Shown one piece after another: positions 1 through 8,313 of a stretch of DNA of 42,791 nucleotides. The first letter of the stretch is position 1; each line of letters begins with the position of its first letter. This stretch comes from Cellulosimicrobium sp. CUA-896 (lineage in GTDB: Bacteria > Actinomycetota > Actinomycetes > Actinomycetales > Cellulomonadaceae), in contig NZ_MKKH01000026.1 of assembly GCF_001942335.1 (NCBI RefSeq), forward strand, positions 1 through 42,791, given 5' to 3'. Both the position numbers and the translations under genes were made by a program. The notes beneath the pieces are model-generated. The model had not been told where the DNA came from. It saw only the letters and a program-made list of their open reading frames with translations, and did no database searches.

Positions 1-293
1 GCGGCGCCGATCTCGCCGGTGGGCTCGCCGCCGCCCTCGGGGGAGAGGTTGGTCCAGAAGGCGGAGTGGTTGACGTGGCCGCCGAGGTTGAACGCGAGGT
101 TCTTCTCGTGCAGGTTGATCGCGGCGAAGTCGCCGGACTCGCGGGCCTCGGCGAGCTTGTCCAGGGCGGTGTTGGCGCCGGTGACGTAGGCCTGGTGGTG
201 CTTGGAGTGGTGCAGCTCCATGATCCGCCCGGAGATGTGCGGCTCGAGCGCACCGTAGTCGTAGGACAGGTCGGGCAGCGTGTAGACAGGCAT
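1..293 (-). CDS. sodA: Superoxide dismutase (Fe/Mn family), N-terminal part, cut by window edge
   Basis: Reading down from ATG at 293 gives [20 protein letters not shown] and then [13 protein letters not shown], the classic N-terminal helical hairpin of Fe/Mn superoxide dismutases, which convert superoxide to oxygen and peroxide in the cytoplasm. The first metal-ligand His of the family (in the EPHIS stretch) is visible, and a second expected ligand, in [10 protein letters not shown], is near the window edge. The C-terminal half lies outside. About 97 codons are present and the frame is intact. A purine-rich ribosome site (GAGGAA) lies just upstream. A housekeeping-type promoter is annotated at 328-358. 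Family assignment is secure; metal preference cannot be read from this part. Confidence 0.93.
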   Translation of the reverse strand, partial: MPVYTLPDLSYDYGALEPHISGRIMELHHSKHHQAYVTGANTALDKLAEARESGDFAAINLHEKNLAFNLGGHVNHSAFWTNLSPEGGGEPTGEIGA

Positions 294-327
294 GGTTCCT
301 CGGGTTCCTTCCGTCGGTGTTCCTGCC

Positions 328-358
328 ACGCTAGGACCTCGACCACGGTCGCGGTCAA
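328..358 (-). promoter_or_regulatory. Putative promoter of the superoxide dismutase gene
   Basis: On the minus strand TTGACC (358-353) is followed after 19 bases by TAGCGT (333-328), a SigA-like -35/-10 pair with a slightly long spacer, leaving a leader of about 30 bases before the ATG at 293. The -10 box has the same TAGCGT core as several other promoters in the window, but no GAGNNAGG dyad is present here. Confidence 0.45.
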
Positions 359-454
359 GGGTGGCGCGATGTGATCTCGCAGGTCGGGACCGGTTCCCGA
401 CCGTCCGCGAGGCGCCGCCGCGCACGATCGGCCAGGCACCGCCACGATGGGTGG

Positions 455-820
455 GTGGGAACTGTCAGCGACTACCTGGCCGGCGTCCCGGAGCCGGACC
501 GCCGCGCGCTCGAACGCGTCGTCGGGCTCGCGCGAGAGGTCGTGCCTGACGCCGACGAGGGTGCGAGCTACGGGATGCCCGCGCTGACGTACCGCGGCAA
601 GGCCCTGCTCAGCGCCATGGCGTCGGCGAAGCACCTCGCCGTCTACCCGTTCAGCCCGGCCGCCGTCGACGGAGTGGCCGCCCGGCTCGACGGTTGGTCG
701 CACGCCAAGGGCACCGTCCGGTTCAGCGCCGAGCTGCCGTTGCCCGACGACGTCGTGCGCGACCTCGTCCGTCTCCGCGCCCGCGAGATCGACGCAACCC
801 TCAACGCGCCCCGACGGTGA
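455..820 (+). CDS. DUF1801 (YdhG-like) family protein
   Basis: From GTG at 455 the product is 121 residues and starts [16 protein letters not shown]. The core [15 protein letters not shown] followed by [11 protein letters not shown] is typical of DUF1801/YdhG-like proteins, a small fold related to frataxin-like iron chaperones. Actual function is unproven in most members. The GTG was chosen because similar proteins begin a few residues before the YLAGVP motif; an in-frame ATG at 371 would add a low-complexity Arg-rich stretch unlike the family. The C-terminal half ([22 protein letters not shown]) matches the family end. The gene stands alone on the plus strand. Confidence 0.75.
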   Translation: MGTVSDYLAGVPEPDRRALERVVGLAREVVPDADEGASYGMPALTYRGKALLSAMASAKHLAVYPFSPAAVDGVAARLDGWSHAKGTVRFSAELPLPDDVVRDLVRLRAREIDATLNAPRR

Positions 821-879
821 GCGGTGGCTCTCCCGGACGGGCCGCGCGTGGTGGGCGGTGCGCCCGGCATGATGGTCGC

Positions 880-1316
880 GTGCCCGACGACGCCCGCCCC
901 GGCCTGCGCGTGACCTCCGCGCTCGTGGTTCCCGAGGCGGAGCTGTCGTGGCGCTTCTCGCGCTCGTCGGGGCCGGGCGGTCAGGGCGTGAACACGGCGG
1001 ACTCGCGCGTCGAGCTGTCGTGGGACGTCGCGGGTTCCGCGGTGCTCGCGCCTCGCAGCGAGCGCGGATCGAGGAACGGCTCGGGCGCCGCATGGCCGGG
1101 GGTGTGCTGACGGTCGCCGCGTCGGAGCACCGCGCGCAGCTGCGGAACCGCGACGCCGCGCGCACGCGCCTGGCCGCGCTCGTCGCCGAGGCGCTCGCCC
1201 CGCCCGGGCCGCGCCGCCGGGCCACGCGCCCGACCCGGGGCTCGGTGCAGCGGCGCCTCGACGCGAAGAAGCAGCGCTCGGGGACCAAGCGCCTGCGGCG
1301 CCCGCCCCAGGACTGA
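880..1316 (+). CDS. arfB: ArfB/YaeJ-like alternative release factor, one frame break
   Basis: The product is a peptidyl-tRNA hydrolase of the ArfB (YaeJ/ICT1) class that frees stalled ribosomes. The catalytic GGQ sits in SSGPGGQGVNTADSRVEL, and the tail is Lys/Arg-rich (QRRLDAKKQRSGTKRLRR), as needed to enter the mRNA channel. The reading starts at GTG 880 in frame 1 and continues after about position 1050 in frame 0 as QRARIEERLGRRMAGGVL and then ASEHRAQLRNRDAARTRL, both family hallmarks. Restoring a single base near 1045-1062 gives one 145-residue protein of normal length. Since GGQ and tail are both well preserved, a sequencing deletion is more likely than true loss. Confidence 0.8.
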
Positions 1317-1343
1317 GTCCCGGTCCGCTGCCGCGACGCGCGC

Positions 1344-1980
1344 TCAGACCCGTCGCGCGAGCTGCGGGTAGTCGAGGACGAGGCCGTCGCGGTCGACGGT
1401 GAGGTCGGCGGTGAAGTCGCGCGTCGCGCTCGTGTACGTGACGACGGCGCGCCCGGTGCCCGGGTCGAGCGGGGACCGCGCGGCGTAGAGCTGGTCGCTG
1501 CGCAGGACGCGCAGCGACGGGACGTCGACCCACGCCATGACGAGCGCCGTCTCGCCGGCGGGTGCGCCGTCCCCGAGGAGCCCGAGGCGCCGGATCGGCA
1601 TCGTGTTCGTCACCGGGCACAGCGCGACGTCGCAGTCCAGGGCCCCGTCGAGCGCGTCGGGGGCCTCGACCCCCGGCGCCGCGAGCCCGTCCGGCGGGGT
1701 CCCGGTCTCCTCCGCGCGCGCCCGCCACGCGCCGTCGGGCTCGCGGACGAGCTCGAGGTGCCGTGCCCAGCCGACGCCGCGCGCCGTGACCTCGAGGCGC
1801 CGCGTCACCCACTCGGGCCCGGTCGTCAGCGACCACGCCGTGACGTGGCCCGACGCGCGGGACGTGCCGACCGCGTCGAGGCGGTCGTCGTGCAGGGTGA
1901 CGGTCGCGGCCTCGAGCCGGTCGGGGTCGTCGTCCCACCCCCCGCCACGCGACGTGCCGTGTCCTCGCGCCGGTCGCCAT
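1344..1980 (-). CDS. Putative glycolipid-binding domain (DUF1089-like) protein, one frame break
   Basis: The main frame covers about 155 residues with [34 protein letters not shown] and [19 protein letters not shown], features of the putative glycolipid-binding family (PF06475/DUF1089). The N-terminus is found by starting at ATG 1980 ([12 protein letters not shown]) and restoring one base in the C6 run at 1938-1943, which joins it as [16 protein letters not shown] to the rest. The repaired protein has about 212 residues, close to family length. No signal peptide or membrane segment is visible. It converges with the ArfB gene. Function is uncharacterised; the name reflects a structural resemblance only. 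Confidence 0.7.
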
Positions 1981-2106
1981 GAGCCGTCTCCCGTCGTCAG
2001 CCGTGGGAGGTCTCAGTGTGACGCGCCGAGCACGGTGCTGCGCGCCGTCGACCACGACGTCGGTGACGCGAACCGGCGGAAGACGACACCAAGGTCGTGG
2101 TCGGCG

Positions 2107-3038
2107 TCAGGAGAGGGCCGCGCGGGCCGCCGCGGCGACGGCGCCGGCCACGCGGTCGAGCGACGACGAGTGCAGGCGCCACTGCTGCCAGTGCTGCGCG
2201 ACGTCGACGGCGTGCGCGTCGTCGAACCCCACGAGCCGCCCGGCGCGCTCCGAGGCCGAGCTCTGCAGGTCGGGCAGCATGCCCCAGCCCATGCCGAGCT
2301 CGATGGCGCGACGGAACTCGTTCGACGCGGGGACGTGGTGGCGCGGCGGGTCGGGCGGCGTGCCACCGTCGGCGCGGGCGCGCAGGTAGCGGTCCTGCAG
2401 GTCGTCCTTGCGGTCGAACGCGAGCACGGGCGCGTGGGCCAGGGCCTTGCGCGTCGGACCGTCGGGGAACCAGCGCGCGACGAACGCCGGGCTCGCCACG
2501 GGCCGGTAGCGCATGGTCCCGAGCAGGGTCGAGCGGCACCCCGGGACGGCCTCGGCGACGGACGTCACCGCCGCGACGGCCGTGCCGTCGCGCAGCAGGC
2601 CGATCGAGTGGTCCTCGTCCTCGCGCAGCACCTCGAGCCGTGCCCACGCCGACGCCTCGGCGAGCGCCGGGAGCGCCCAGGTGGTGAGCGCGTCGCCGGA
2701 GACGACGAGCGTGATCTCCGGCAGCGGGGGAGCGGTCGGCCCGGCGGCTTCCGGCCCCGCCGCACGACCGGCACCATTGGGGATCCCGAGCTCGGCGAGC
2801 ACGTCCGCCTGCTGGAGCATCAGGTGCCGCGCGTGCCGGACGAGCACCTGGCCCGACGGCGTCAGCGCGGCGGGCGGCCGCGACGCACGAGCACCTGGCC
2901 GACGGCGGCCTCGAGCGCGCGCATGCGCTGGCTCACCGCCGACGGCGTGACGCCGAGGTGCCGCGCGGCGGCGTCGAACGTGCCGGTCGCCGCGATCGCC
3001 GCGAGCGCGCGGAGCTGGTCGGGCTGGAGATCGGCCAT
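2107..3038 (-). CDS. LysR-family regulator of the ArgP/LysG type, one frame break
   Basis: From ATG 3038 the product begins [19 protein letters not shown] with a winged helix (residues ~1-60, [19 protein letters not shown]), then, after restoring one base near 2863-2877, runs through [16 protein letters not shown] into a periplasmic-binding-like effector domain ending [16 protein letters not shown]. The repaired length of about 310 residues fits ArgP/IciA-type regulators. Family knowledge: these proteins sense lysine or arginine and activate a divergent LysE exporter gene. Here the divergent neighbour at 3109 is indeed lysE, 70 bases away, so the assignment rests on both sequence and context. 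The frame break sits at the end of the DNA-binding domain and is probably a base-calling error. Confidence 0.88.
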
Positions 3039-3095
3039 GAGCAGATCTTACGGAGGGGCAGAAACATTCGCTGTACTGCATGGCTCGGCCGCGTC

Positions 3096-3101
3096 TAGCG
3101 T
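3096..3101 (+). promoter_or_regulatory. TAGCGT -10 box of lysE, leaderless start
   Basis: TAGCGT lies 7 bases before the GTG start at 3109, so transcription should begin at or next to the start codon and no ribosome site is present. The 70-base region shared with the LysR gene must also hold the regulator's target, but I could not pick out a clear T-N11-A dyad with confidence. Confidence 0.5.
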
Positions 3102-3108
3102 CGGCGTC

Positions 3109-3764
3109 GTGCCCCTGCTCGCCGTCGCCCCACCGCTCGCCGCCGGACTCGGCGCGGGCCTCTCGCTCATCGTCGCCATCGGGGCGCAGAACGCCTTCGT
3201 GCTCCGGCAGGGGCTGCGGCGCGAGCACGTCCTCGCGGTCGTGCTGGTGTGCGCGGCGTCCGACCTCGTGCTCATCGCCGCCGGCACGGCCGGCCTCGGA
3301 GCGCTCGTCACGAGCGCGCCCGCGGTGCTCACCACCGTCCGCTGGGTCGGCGCGGCGTTCCTGCTCGTGCTCGCGGCGCTCGCGGCCCGCCGTGCCGTGC
3401 GACCGGGCGCCCTGGAGGCGCGGGACGGCGGCACGACGTCCGCGCGGCCGCCGTCGGGACGTCGCTCGCGCTGACGTGGCTCAACCCGCACGTCTACCTC
3501 GACACCGTGCTCCTGCTCGGGACGCTCGCGGCCGGGTACGCCGCGGCGCACGCGGGCGACACGGCTGCTCTCGGCTCCGACACGGTGCGCTGGCTCTTCG
3601 GCGCCGGGGCGTGCCTCGCGAGCGTCGTTTGGTTCACGGCGCTCGGCTTCGGGGCGCGCCTGCTCGCGCCGGTGTTCGCGCGTCCGACGGCGTGGCGCGT
3701 GCTCGACGCCGCGATCGCCGTCGTCATGGCGGCGATCGCGGTCTCGCTCCTCGTCGGCGCGTGA
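3109..3764 (+). CDS. lysE: LysE-family basic amino acid exporter, one frame break
   Basis: The N-terminal frame reads [20 protein letters not shown], the signature opening helix of LysE exporters, followed by two hydrophobic helices ([15 protein letters not shown] and [15 protein letters not shown]). After a one-base loss around 3430-3462 the protein continues in the next frame as [20 protein letters not shown], the second LysE hallmark, and three further membrane helices to GA. The repaired length is about 218 residues with six helices, as expected. LysE moves lysine and arginine out of the cell by proton exchange. Pairing with the divergent LysG/ArgP-type regulator supports this. The break falls in the variable cytoplasmic loop. 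Confidence 0.9.
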
Positions 3765-3940
3765 CAGGGCGGCGCGCCCCGCGAGCCGTGCGGTACCCAC
3801 GCGCAGGAGGTGCCGGGCCCGCGCTGGTGACCCGCCCGCGGGCGTCGTACGGTTCCCGCGACCGATCCGTCCCCGCGCCGGGGGGTCCGGCGCCCGGCCC
3901 GGCCGGGTGCCGGGCGGCGCGTGCACCACGAGGAGGCGCC

Positions 3941-4714
3941 ATGACCCGGTTCACCCGCTCCGACGACCTGCGCGGCGCGACGTTCGAGGGCGCGGACCTG
4001 CACCGCGCCCGGTTCGTGGAGTCCGACCTGTCCGGGGTGGTGATGCGCGGCGTCCACGTCGAGGGGATGGACGTCGACGCGCCGTGGCTGCCGGACGGCG
4101 ACGCCTTCCGTGTGAACGGCGTGGACGTCGTCCCCTACGTCGAGGCCGAGCTCGACCGCAGGTTCCCGGGCCGCGGCCTGCGGCGCGCGACCGAGCCGGA
4201 GGGGCTGCGCGCGGCGTGGGCGGCGATCGAGTCGACGTGGGCGGCGACGCTGGACCGGGTCGCCACGATGCCGGCCGGCACGGTCGACGTCTCCGTGGAC
4301 GGCGAGTGGTCGTTCGCGCAGACGCTGCGGCACCTCGTGCTCGCGACGGACACGTGGCTCGGGCGGGCCGTCCTCGGCCTGGAGCAGCCGTTCCACCCGC
4401 TCGGCCAGCCCGGCCCGCAGGCCGCGGAGGACGGGCTCGACCTGTCGGTCTTCGAGACCGGGACCCCGGCGTTCGCCCGGGTGCTCGAGGCGCGGGCGGA
4501 CCGCGTCGCGATGGTGCGGGACCTCCTGGCCGCCGTCACGCCGGAGGAGCTGGCCGTGGTGCGCGCCAGCCCGTGGGCCCCGGACTACCCGGAGACCACC
4601 CTGTCGTGCGTGCACGTGATCCTCGAGGAGGAGTGGGAGCACCACCGCTTCGCCGTGCGCGACCTGGACCTGATCGAGGCGGGCGCCGTGGCGGAGCGGG
4701 CGCCGACCGGGTGA
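3941..4714 (+). CDS. Pentapeptide-repeat/DinB-like domain protein
   Basis: A 257-residue protein with an intact frame, starting at ATG 3941 after a GAGGAGG ribosome site. Residues ~10-45 form a few pentapeptide repeats (ATFEGADLHRARFVESDLSG). The remainder is a four-helix DinB-like domain: EWSFAQTLRHLVLATDTWLG carries the first metal-ligand His and the end (SCVHVILEEEWEHHRFAVRD) the others. DinB-fold proteins are often mycothiol- or bacillithiol-dependent metalloenzymes, but members with this N-terminal pentapeptide strip are uncharacterised. The gene converges with the hydrolase gene at 4718, with only 3 bases between the stops. Confidence 0.85.
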   Translation: MTRFTRSDDLRGATFEGADLHRARFVESDLSGVVMRGVHVEGMDVDAPWLPDGDAFRVNGVDVVPYVEAELDRRFPGRGLRRATEPEGLRAAWAAIESTWAATLDRVATMPAGTVDVSVDGEWSFAQTLRHLVLATDTWLGRAVLGLEQPFHPLGQPGPQAAEDGLDLSVFETGTPAFARVLEARADRVAMVRDLLAAVTPEELAVVRASPWAPDYPETTLSCVHVILEEEWEHHRFAVRDLDLIEAGAVAERAPTG

Positions 4715-4717
4715 GGG

Positions 4718-5572
4718 TCAGGTGAGGTCGTCGAAGTCGCCGCGCACCCAGGCCGCGTGGCGCTCCGCCGAGCGCAGCACGACGTCGCGCGCGCCGGCGG
4801 GGACGACGCCGTCGAAGTTGTTGTAGAGCCGCTCGAACGGCCGCCGCGCGACGTGCTCGGCGACCCGCAGCGCGACCGCTGCGGAGAGCGGGATCCGGTT
4901 CGGGTAGGACCGCATGAAGCTCACGGACGTGCGGTCCGGGTTGGCCATGACGGTGTCGCCGCTGAGCAGCACCCCGCGCCCGTCGGCACCGTCGGCCCAG
5001 TGGAGCACCGCGCTGCCGGGGAAGTGCCCGCCGGGCTGCGAGACCGTCACGCCGGGCAGGAGCTCGCGCTCGCCCGACCACGTCTCGATCACCGGGTCCG
5101 GCCGCGCGACCCAGCCGGCGTCGGCCTCGGCCACGAGCACGGGGACGCCCCCGAGCGCCCGGCTCCACGCGACCTGCACGCCGAACATGTGCGGGTGGCT
5201 CGCGACGATCGCGACGACCGGGCCGAGCGCCCGCACGGCGGCGACCGCCGCGTCGTCGACGTAGCCGAGCGGGTCCCACAGCACCGTGCCCGCCGCGGTC
5301 CGGACGAGCTTCGACTGCTGTCCGATGCCGACGCTCGGCTCGCTCGTCAGCCCGTGCAGCCCGGGCTCCAGCTCGGTGACCACGACGTGCTCGCCCGCCG
5401 CGGCCAGCTCGGCGAGGGTCGTCCAGCGCTGCCCCGACGCGGGCACCCACTGCCGCTCGTCGGCGCAGATCGCGCAGACGTCCGGCCGCTCGGCGTGCTC
5501 GACGGCGCACGTCGCGCAGATCGACCAGGCGTCGGCAGGGGCGGGGTTCGTCGTCGTCGTCGACATGGTCAC
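4718..5572 (-). CDS. Metallo-beta-lactamase-fold hydrolase with N-terminal double zinc knuckle
   Basis: A 284-residue protein. Residues 19-36 hold two CxxC pairs (ICATC and CAICAD) typical of a small zinc ribbon. The rest is a metallo-beta-lactamase fold with SHPHMFG (125-131), GGHFPGS (181-187) and SGDTVM (204-209), supplying His and Asp metal ligands. The first motif reads HPHMFG rather than the canonical HxHxDH, so the metal site is modified. ATG at 5572 is used; a second ATG two codons later (5566) is equally possible. It is divergent from the LacI-type gene at 5740, which may regulate it. Substrate is unknown. Confidence 0.82.
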   Translation of the reverse strand: MTMSTTTTNPAPADAWSICATCAVEHAERPDVCAICADERQWVPASGQRWTTLAELAAAGEHVVVTELEPGLHGLTSEPSVGIGQQSKLVRTAAGTVLWDPLGYVDDAAVAAVRALGPVVAIVASHPHMFGVQVAWSRALGGVPVLVAEADAGWVARPDPVIETWSGERELLPGVTVSQPGGHFPGSAVLHWADGADGRGVLLSGDTVMANPDRTSVSFMRSYPNRIPLSAAVALRVAEHVARRPFERLYNNFDGVVPAGARDVVLRSAERHAAWVRGDFDDLT

Positions 5573-5642
5573 GTTCCTACCGCGTCCGCGCCGCGACGCG
5601 CCAGGGCCGGCGCCGTGTCGGCACCGGGCGGCACCTGCGCGC

Positions 5643-5658
5643 GTGGGAACGCTTCCAC
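5643..5658. promoter_or_regulatory. LacI-type operator-like palindrome
   Basis: GTGGGAACGCTTCCAC is a 16-bp dyad with six of eight base pairs matching and the central CG typical of LacI-family operators. It lies about 19 bases upstream of a TAGCGT box (5677-5682) and about 80 bases upstream of the LacI-type start, between that gene and the divergent hydrolase. It fits autoregulation. Confidence 0.55.
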
Positions 5659-5739
5659 ATCGGTGCCCGGACGTCGTAGCGTGGGGCCGGGGCGACCGGA
5701 CGCACCCACCCGTCCGCGCTCACCTGTCGAGGAGGCCCC

Positions 5740-6706
5740 ATGCCGACGACGCTCGACGACGTCGCCGCCGCCGCGCGCGTCTCCCGCTCGACCGCGTCCC
5801 GCGTCCTGCGCGGCGACGGGCCCGTCTCCGAGGACGCGCGCCGGGCCGTGCTCGACGCCGCCGAGCACCTCGGCTACGTCCCGCACCCGGCGCCCGCTCG
5901 CTCGCCAGCGGGCGTGGCGAGAGGGTCGTCGTCGCGGTGGGCTCGCCGTCGTCCGCGCTGCTGGCCGACCCTACGTCGCGCGCGTCGTCGCGGCCGCGAG
6001 CCGCACCGCCGACGCCGAGGGGGTCGGCGTCGCGCTGCGCTGGCTCGGCGGCACGCCCGCGGTCGAGCTCGACCGGCTCGCGCGCGACCCCGGCGTGGGC
6101 GGCGTGCTGCTCGTCGACTACGCGGTCGACGTCCTCGACCAGGTCCCGCCCGCGCTGACGCCCCGGCTCGCCGCGATCGGCCCCGCGGCCCGCGGCGTCC
6201 GCGCCTTCGACGTCGACGCGGCGGCAGGGATCGCCGGTCTCATGCGGCACGTGCTCGACGGCGGCCGCCGGGACGTCGTCATGCTCGCCGGCCCGTGGTG
6301 GCTGCCGGGGACGCGCCGGGCCGTCGACGCGTACGGCGCGGTGGTCGCGGACGCCGGGGCGCCGCGCCGGGTCGTCAGCACCGACCTCACGGCCCGGGCG
6401 GGCGCGGACGCGGTCCGGGAGGTGCGGCGGCGCTGGCCGCGCGCGGACGCCGTCGTCGCCATGAGCGACACGCTCGCGCTCGGCGCGCTGCGCGCGCTCG
6501 CGGAGGACGGCGTGGCCGTGCCCGACGACGTCGCGATCACCGGCTTCGACGACCAGCCGTTCGTGCGCGACGTCGCGCCCACCCTGACGACGGCGACGCA
6601 CCCCGTCGAGGAGATCGCCGCCGCCGCGACCGCGGAGCTGCTCGGGCGCCGCCGCGCGGAGCGCCGGACGTTCCCCTCGCACGTCGTCGCGCGCGCGACC
6701 GCGTGA
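5740..6706 (+). CDS. LacI-family transcriptional regulator, two frame breaks
   Basis: ATG 5740 follows GAGGAGG. Residues 1-50 form the LacI helix-turn-helix and hinge (TTLDDVAAAARVSRSTASRV, then VLDAAEHLGYVPHP). Two single-base losses follow: one near 5888-5900, after which the text is RSLASGRGERVVVAVGSPSS, and one near 5971-5975, where GACCCTACGTC looks like a shortened GACCCCTACGTC, restoring ADPYVARVVAAASR. From there the sugar-binding domain is intact, ending PDDVAITGFDDQPFVRDVAP and a typical C-terminus. The repaired length is about 322 residues. The effector is probably a sugar. A LacI-like palindrome lies upstream (5643-5658). Confidence 0.87.
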
Positions 6707-6721
6707 CGCACGGCGCCCCGC

Positions 6722-6771
6722 GAGGCAGGCACTGCCAGCACCTGCCTCGCCGGGTGCTCACGCCGTAGCGT
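6722..6771 (+). promoter_or_regulatory. Dyad-operator promoter A (DUF2255 gene)
   Basis: Perfect inverted repeat GAGGCAGG (6722-6729), 11-base centre CACTGCCAGCA, CCTGCCTC (6741-6748), then exactly 17 bases, then TAGCGT (6766-6771). The arm sits where a -35 box would be. Pairing extends one base outward on each side (GCGAGGCAGG), so the RNA could also form a hairpin ending the LacI gene. One of six related dyads in the window. Confidence 0.75.
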
Positions 6772-6820
6772 CGTGTGCAGGCCTGGCGCACCCGCGCCGG
6801 GCGGAGGACGAGGAGGAAGC

Positions 6821-7198
6821 ATGGGAACGTGGACCGCGGACGAGCTCGACCGCGTCGGTCGCGCCGAGGAGCTGCAGGTGTCGTCCGTGCGTACGGACGG
6901 GAGCCTGCGTCCGTACGTGACGATCTGGGTCGTGCGTGTCGGCGACGACGTCTACGTCCGATCCGCGTACGGACCGGAGAACGGCTGGTTCCGCCGGGCG
7001 CTGTCCAGCGGGCGAGGACGTGTCCGCGCGGGCGGCGTCGAGAAGGACGTGACGTTCGAGCAGGTGGGCAGCGAGGCCGGTGGTGAGATCGACGCGGCCT
7101 ACCACGCCAAGTACGACCGGTACGGTCCGGCGATCGTCGGGTCGGTCACCGGTTCCGGGGCCGATCTCACGACGATCCGGCTGACCCCGCGGGCGTGA
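6821..7198 (+). CDS. DUF2255 family protein
   Basis: A 125-residue soluble protein with an intact frame and a GAGGAGGAAG ribosome site before ATG 6821. It opens GTWTADELDRVGRAEELQVS, continues RPYVTIWVVRVGDDVYVRSA, and ends around AAYHAKYDRYGPAIVGSVTG, the conserved core of DUF2255. The family resembles small split-barrel flavin/F420-binding proteins (the pattern of a beta barrel ending in YHAKYG), but no biochemical role is established. A second member is encoded at 19398-19763. Its promoter carries the perfect dyad at 6722-6748, linking it to the redox genes downstream. Confidence 0.85.
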   Translation: MGTWTADELDRVGRAEELQVSSVRTDGSLRPYVTIWVVRVGDDVYVRSAYGPENGWFRRALSSGRGRVRAGGVEKDVTFEQVGSEAGGEIDAAYHAKYDRYGPAIVGSVTGSGADLTTIRLTPRA

Positions 7199-7221
7199 GA
7201 CGGAGGCGAGGTCCACGCCCG

Positions 7222-7237
7222 GAGCCCTGGAGGGCTC
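7222..7237. terminator. Short hairpin between convergent genes
   Basis: GAGCCCT-GG-AGGGCTC is a perfect inverted repeat between the DUF2255 stop (7198) and the XRE regulator stop (7236-7238), which it overlaps. A 6-bp stem with a 4-base loop is possible; there is no T-run, so any bidirectional terminator role is a guess. Confidence 0.4.
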
Positions 7238-8114
7238 AGGACCGTGCGGGTGGATCACCGTCCGCGTCGACGGCGGCCGACTCCAGGGCCTGGGTGCTGT
7301 CCTCGTCGAGGCGGTCCAGCAGGAGCATCTGGTCGTACTCGGGGGTGTTCGGCTCGGCGTAGTAGGAGAGCAGGGCCTGCCCGTCGGTGCCGCTGAGCTG
7401 CATGACCTGGTAGCCGACCTTCATGTCGCCGACGACGGGGTGGTGCAGCGACTTGCGACCCTCGGTCGGCGGGACGATGTCGTAGCGTTCCCACAGTCCG
7501 GCGAACTCCGGGCTCTTCACGAGCAGCTCGCCGACGAGATCGCGGAGGTCGGCGGCGTCCGGCTCGGTGGCGGCGAGCATCCGCAGGCCCGAGACGACCC
7601 CGTTGAGCTGGGCGGTCCAGTTGCCGTACAGGCCGCGTGCGCTCGGGTGGAGGAAGGCGTAGCGGGCGACGTTGCGCCGGGTCGCGGGCCACTCCTCGAT
7701 GCCTGCCAGCATCCGGAGCCCGCTGGGGTTCCAGGCCAGCAGGTCGCCGATACGGTTGGTGACGTAGGCCGGGAACGGGCGCAGGTTCTCGAGGATCAGC
7801 CGCACCCCTGCCCGTACGTGGCGGGTGGGGGCGATGTTGGGGACCAGGTCCCTGCGGTCCACCTGGGCTGCGAGCCGACGCAGGTGGTCGCGCTCGTCGT
7901 CGTCGAGCCGGAGAGCCCTGCCGAGCGACTCCACGACCGCTGGGCTCGGGTGTCGTTCGGTGCCGCGCTCCAGCCGCACGTAGTAGTCGATGCTGATGCC
8001 GGCCAGCGCTGCGAGCTCCTCGCGCCGGAGCCCGGGTGTCCGGCGGACACCCTGACCACGGATCAGTCCCACCTCCTCCGGCGTCAGGCGGTCGCGTCGG
8101 GTGCGCAGGAACAC
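7236..8114 (-). CDS. XRE-family regulator with MmyB-like C-terminal domain
   Basis: The protein has an XRE helix-turn-helix (RRTPGLRREELAALAGISID, then YYVRLERG) and a C-terminal MmyB-like ligand domain (RNRIGDLLAWNPSGLRML-type pattern; YAFLHPSARGLYGNW; ALLSYYAEPNTPEYDQML). The family is widespread in actinobacteria, next to oxidoreductase or exporter genes. The start is unsure: GTG 8114 gives 292 residues beginning VFLRTRRDRLTPEEVG, but STELG just upstream also looks native, so a start further up (for example the out-of-frame ATG near 8162 after a lost base, or GTG 8237) is possible. It is divergent from the MFS/SDR operon and is a candidate reader of the dyad operators. Confidence 0.85.
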   Translation of the reverse strand: MFLRTRRDRLTPEEVGLIRGQGVRRTPGLRREELAALAGISIDYYVRLERGTERHPSPAVVESLGRALRLDDDERDHLRRLAAQVDRRDLVPNIAPTRHVRAGVRLILENLRPFPAYVTNRIGDLLAWNPSGLRMLAGIEEWPATRRNVARYAFLHPSARGLYGNWTAQLNGVVSGLRMLAATEPDAADLRDLVGELLVKSPEFAGLWERYDIVPPTEGRKSLHHPVVGDMKVGYQVMQLSGTDGQALLSYYAEPNTPEYDQMLLLDRLDEDSTQALESAAVDADGDPPARS

Positions 8115-8313
8115 GCCGAGCTCGGTGCTGGGACGTGAGGCGGCAGCAGGCTCATCCCACCATGATCGCCCGGCCGCGCTCCGCGAGACAGGCAGTGGTG
8201 CTCCCTGGAACGCCCCGGTCTGCCCGGCGTCGCGCACGTCGACGACAGTGGGAGCAGCGGCCGCACCGAGAACACTCGGGCGGCCTGCCCACCACGGATC
8301 ACCGACCGAAGGA

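Noticed and set aside
1537..3474. Long plus-strand open frame across the DUF1089 and LysR genes
   Set aside because: It is an antisense shadow caused by high GC; only its end from 3109 is the real lysE N-terminus.
6722..6748. Dyads A and B as plain transcription terminators only
   Set aside because: They can form hairpins after upstream genes, but the same dyad recurs in divergent and in-gene positions with a fixed 17-bp spacing to a -10 box, which a terminator would not need.
8200..8232. GCTCCCTG, 17 bases, CGGCGTCG upstream of the MFS gene at 8314, resembling the dyad promoter
   Set aside because: The -10 position reads CGGCGT, lacking the TA of TANNNT, and the left arm is absent; too weak to call a further copy.
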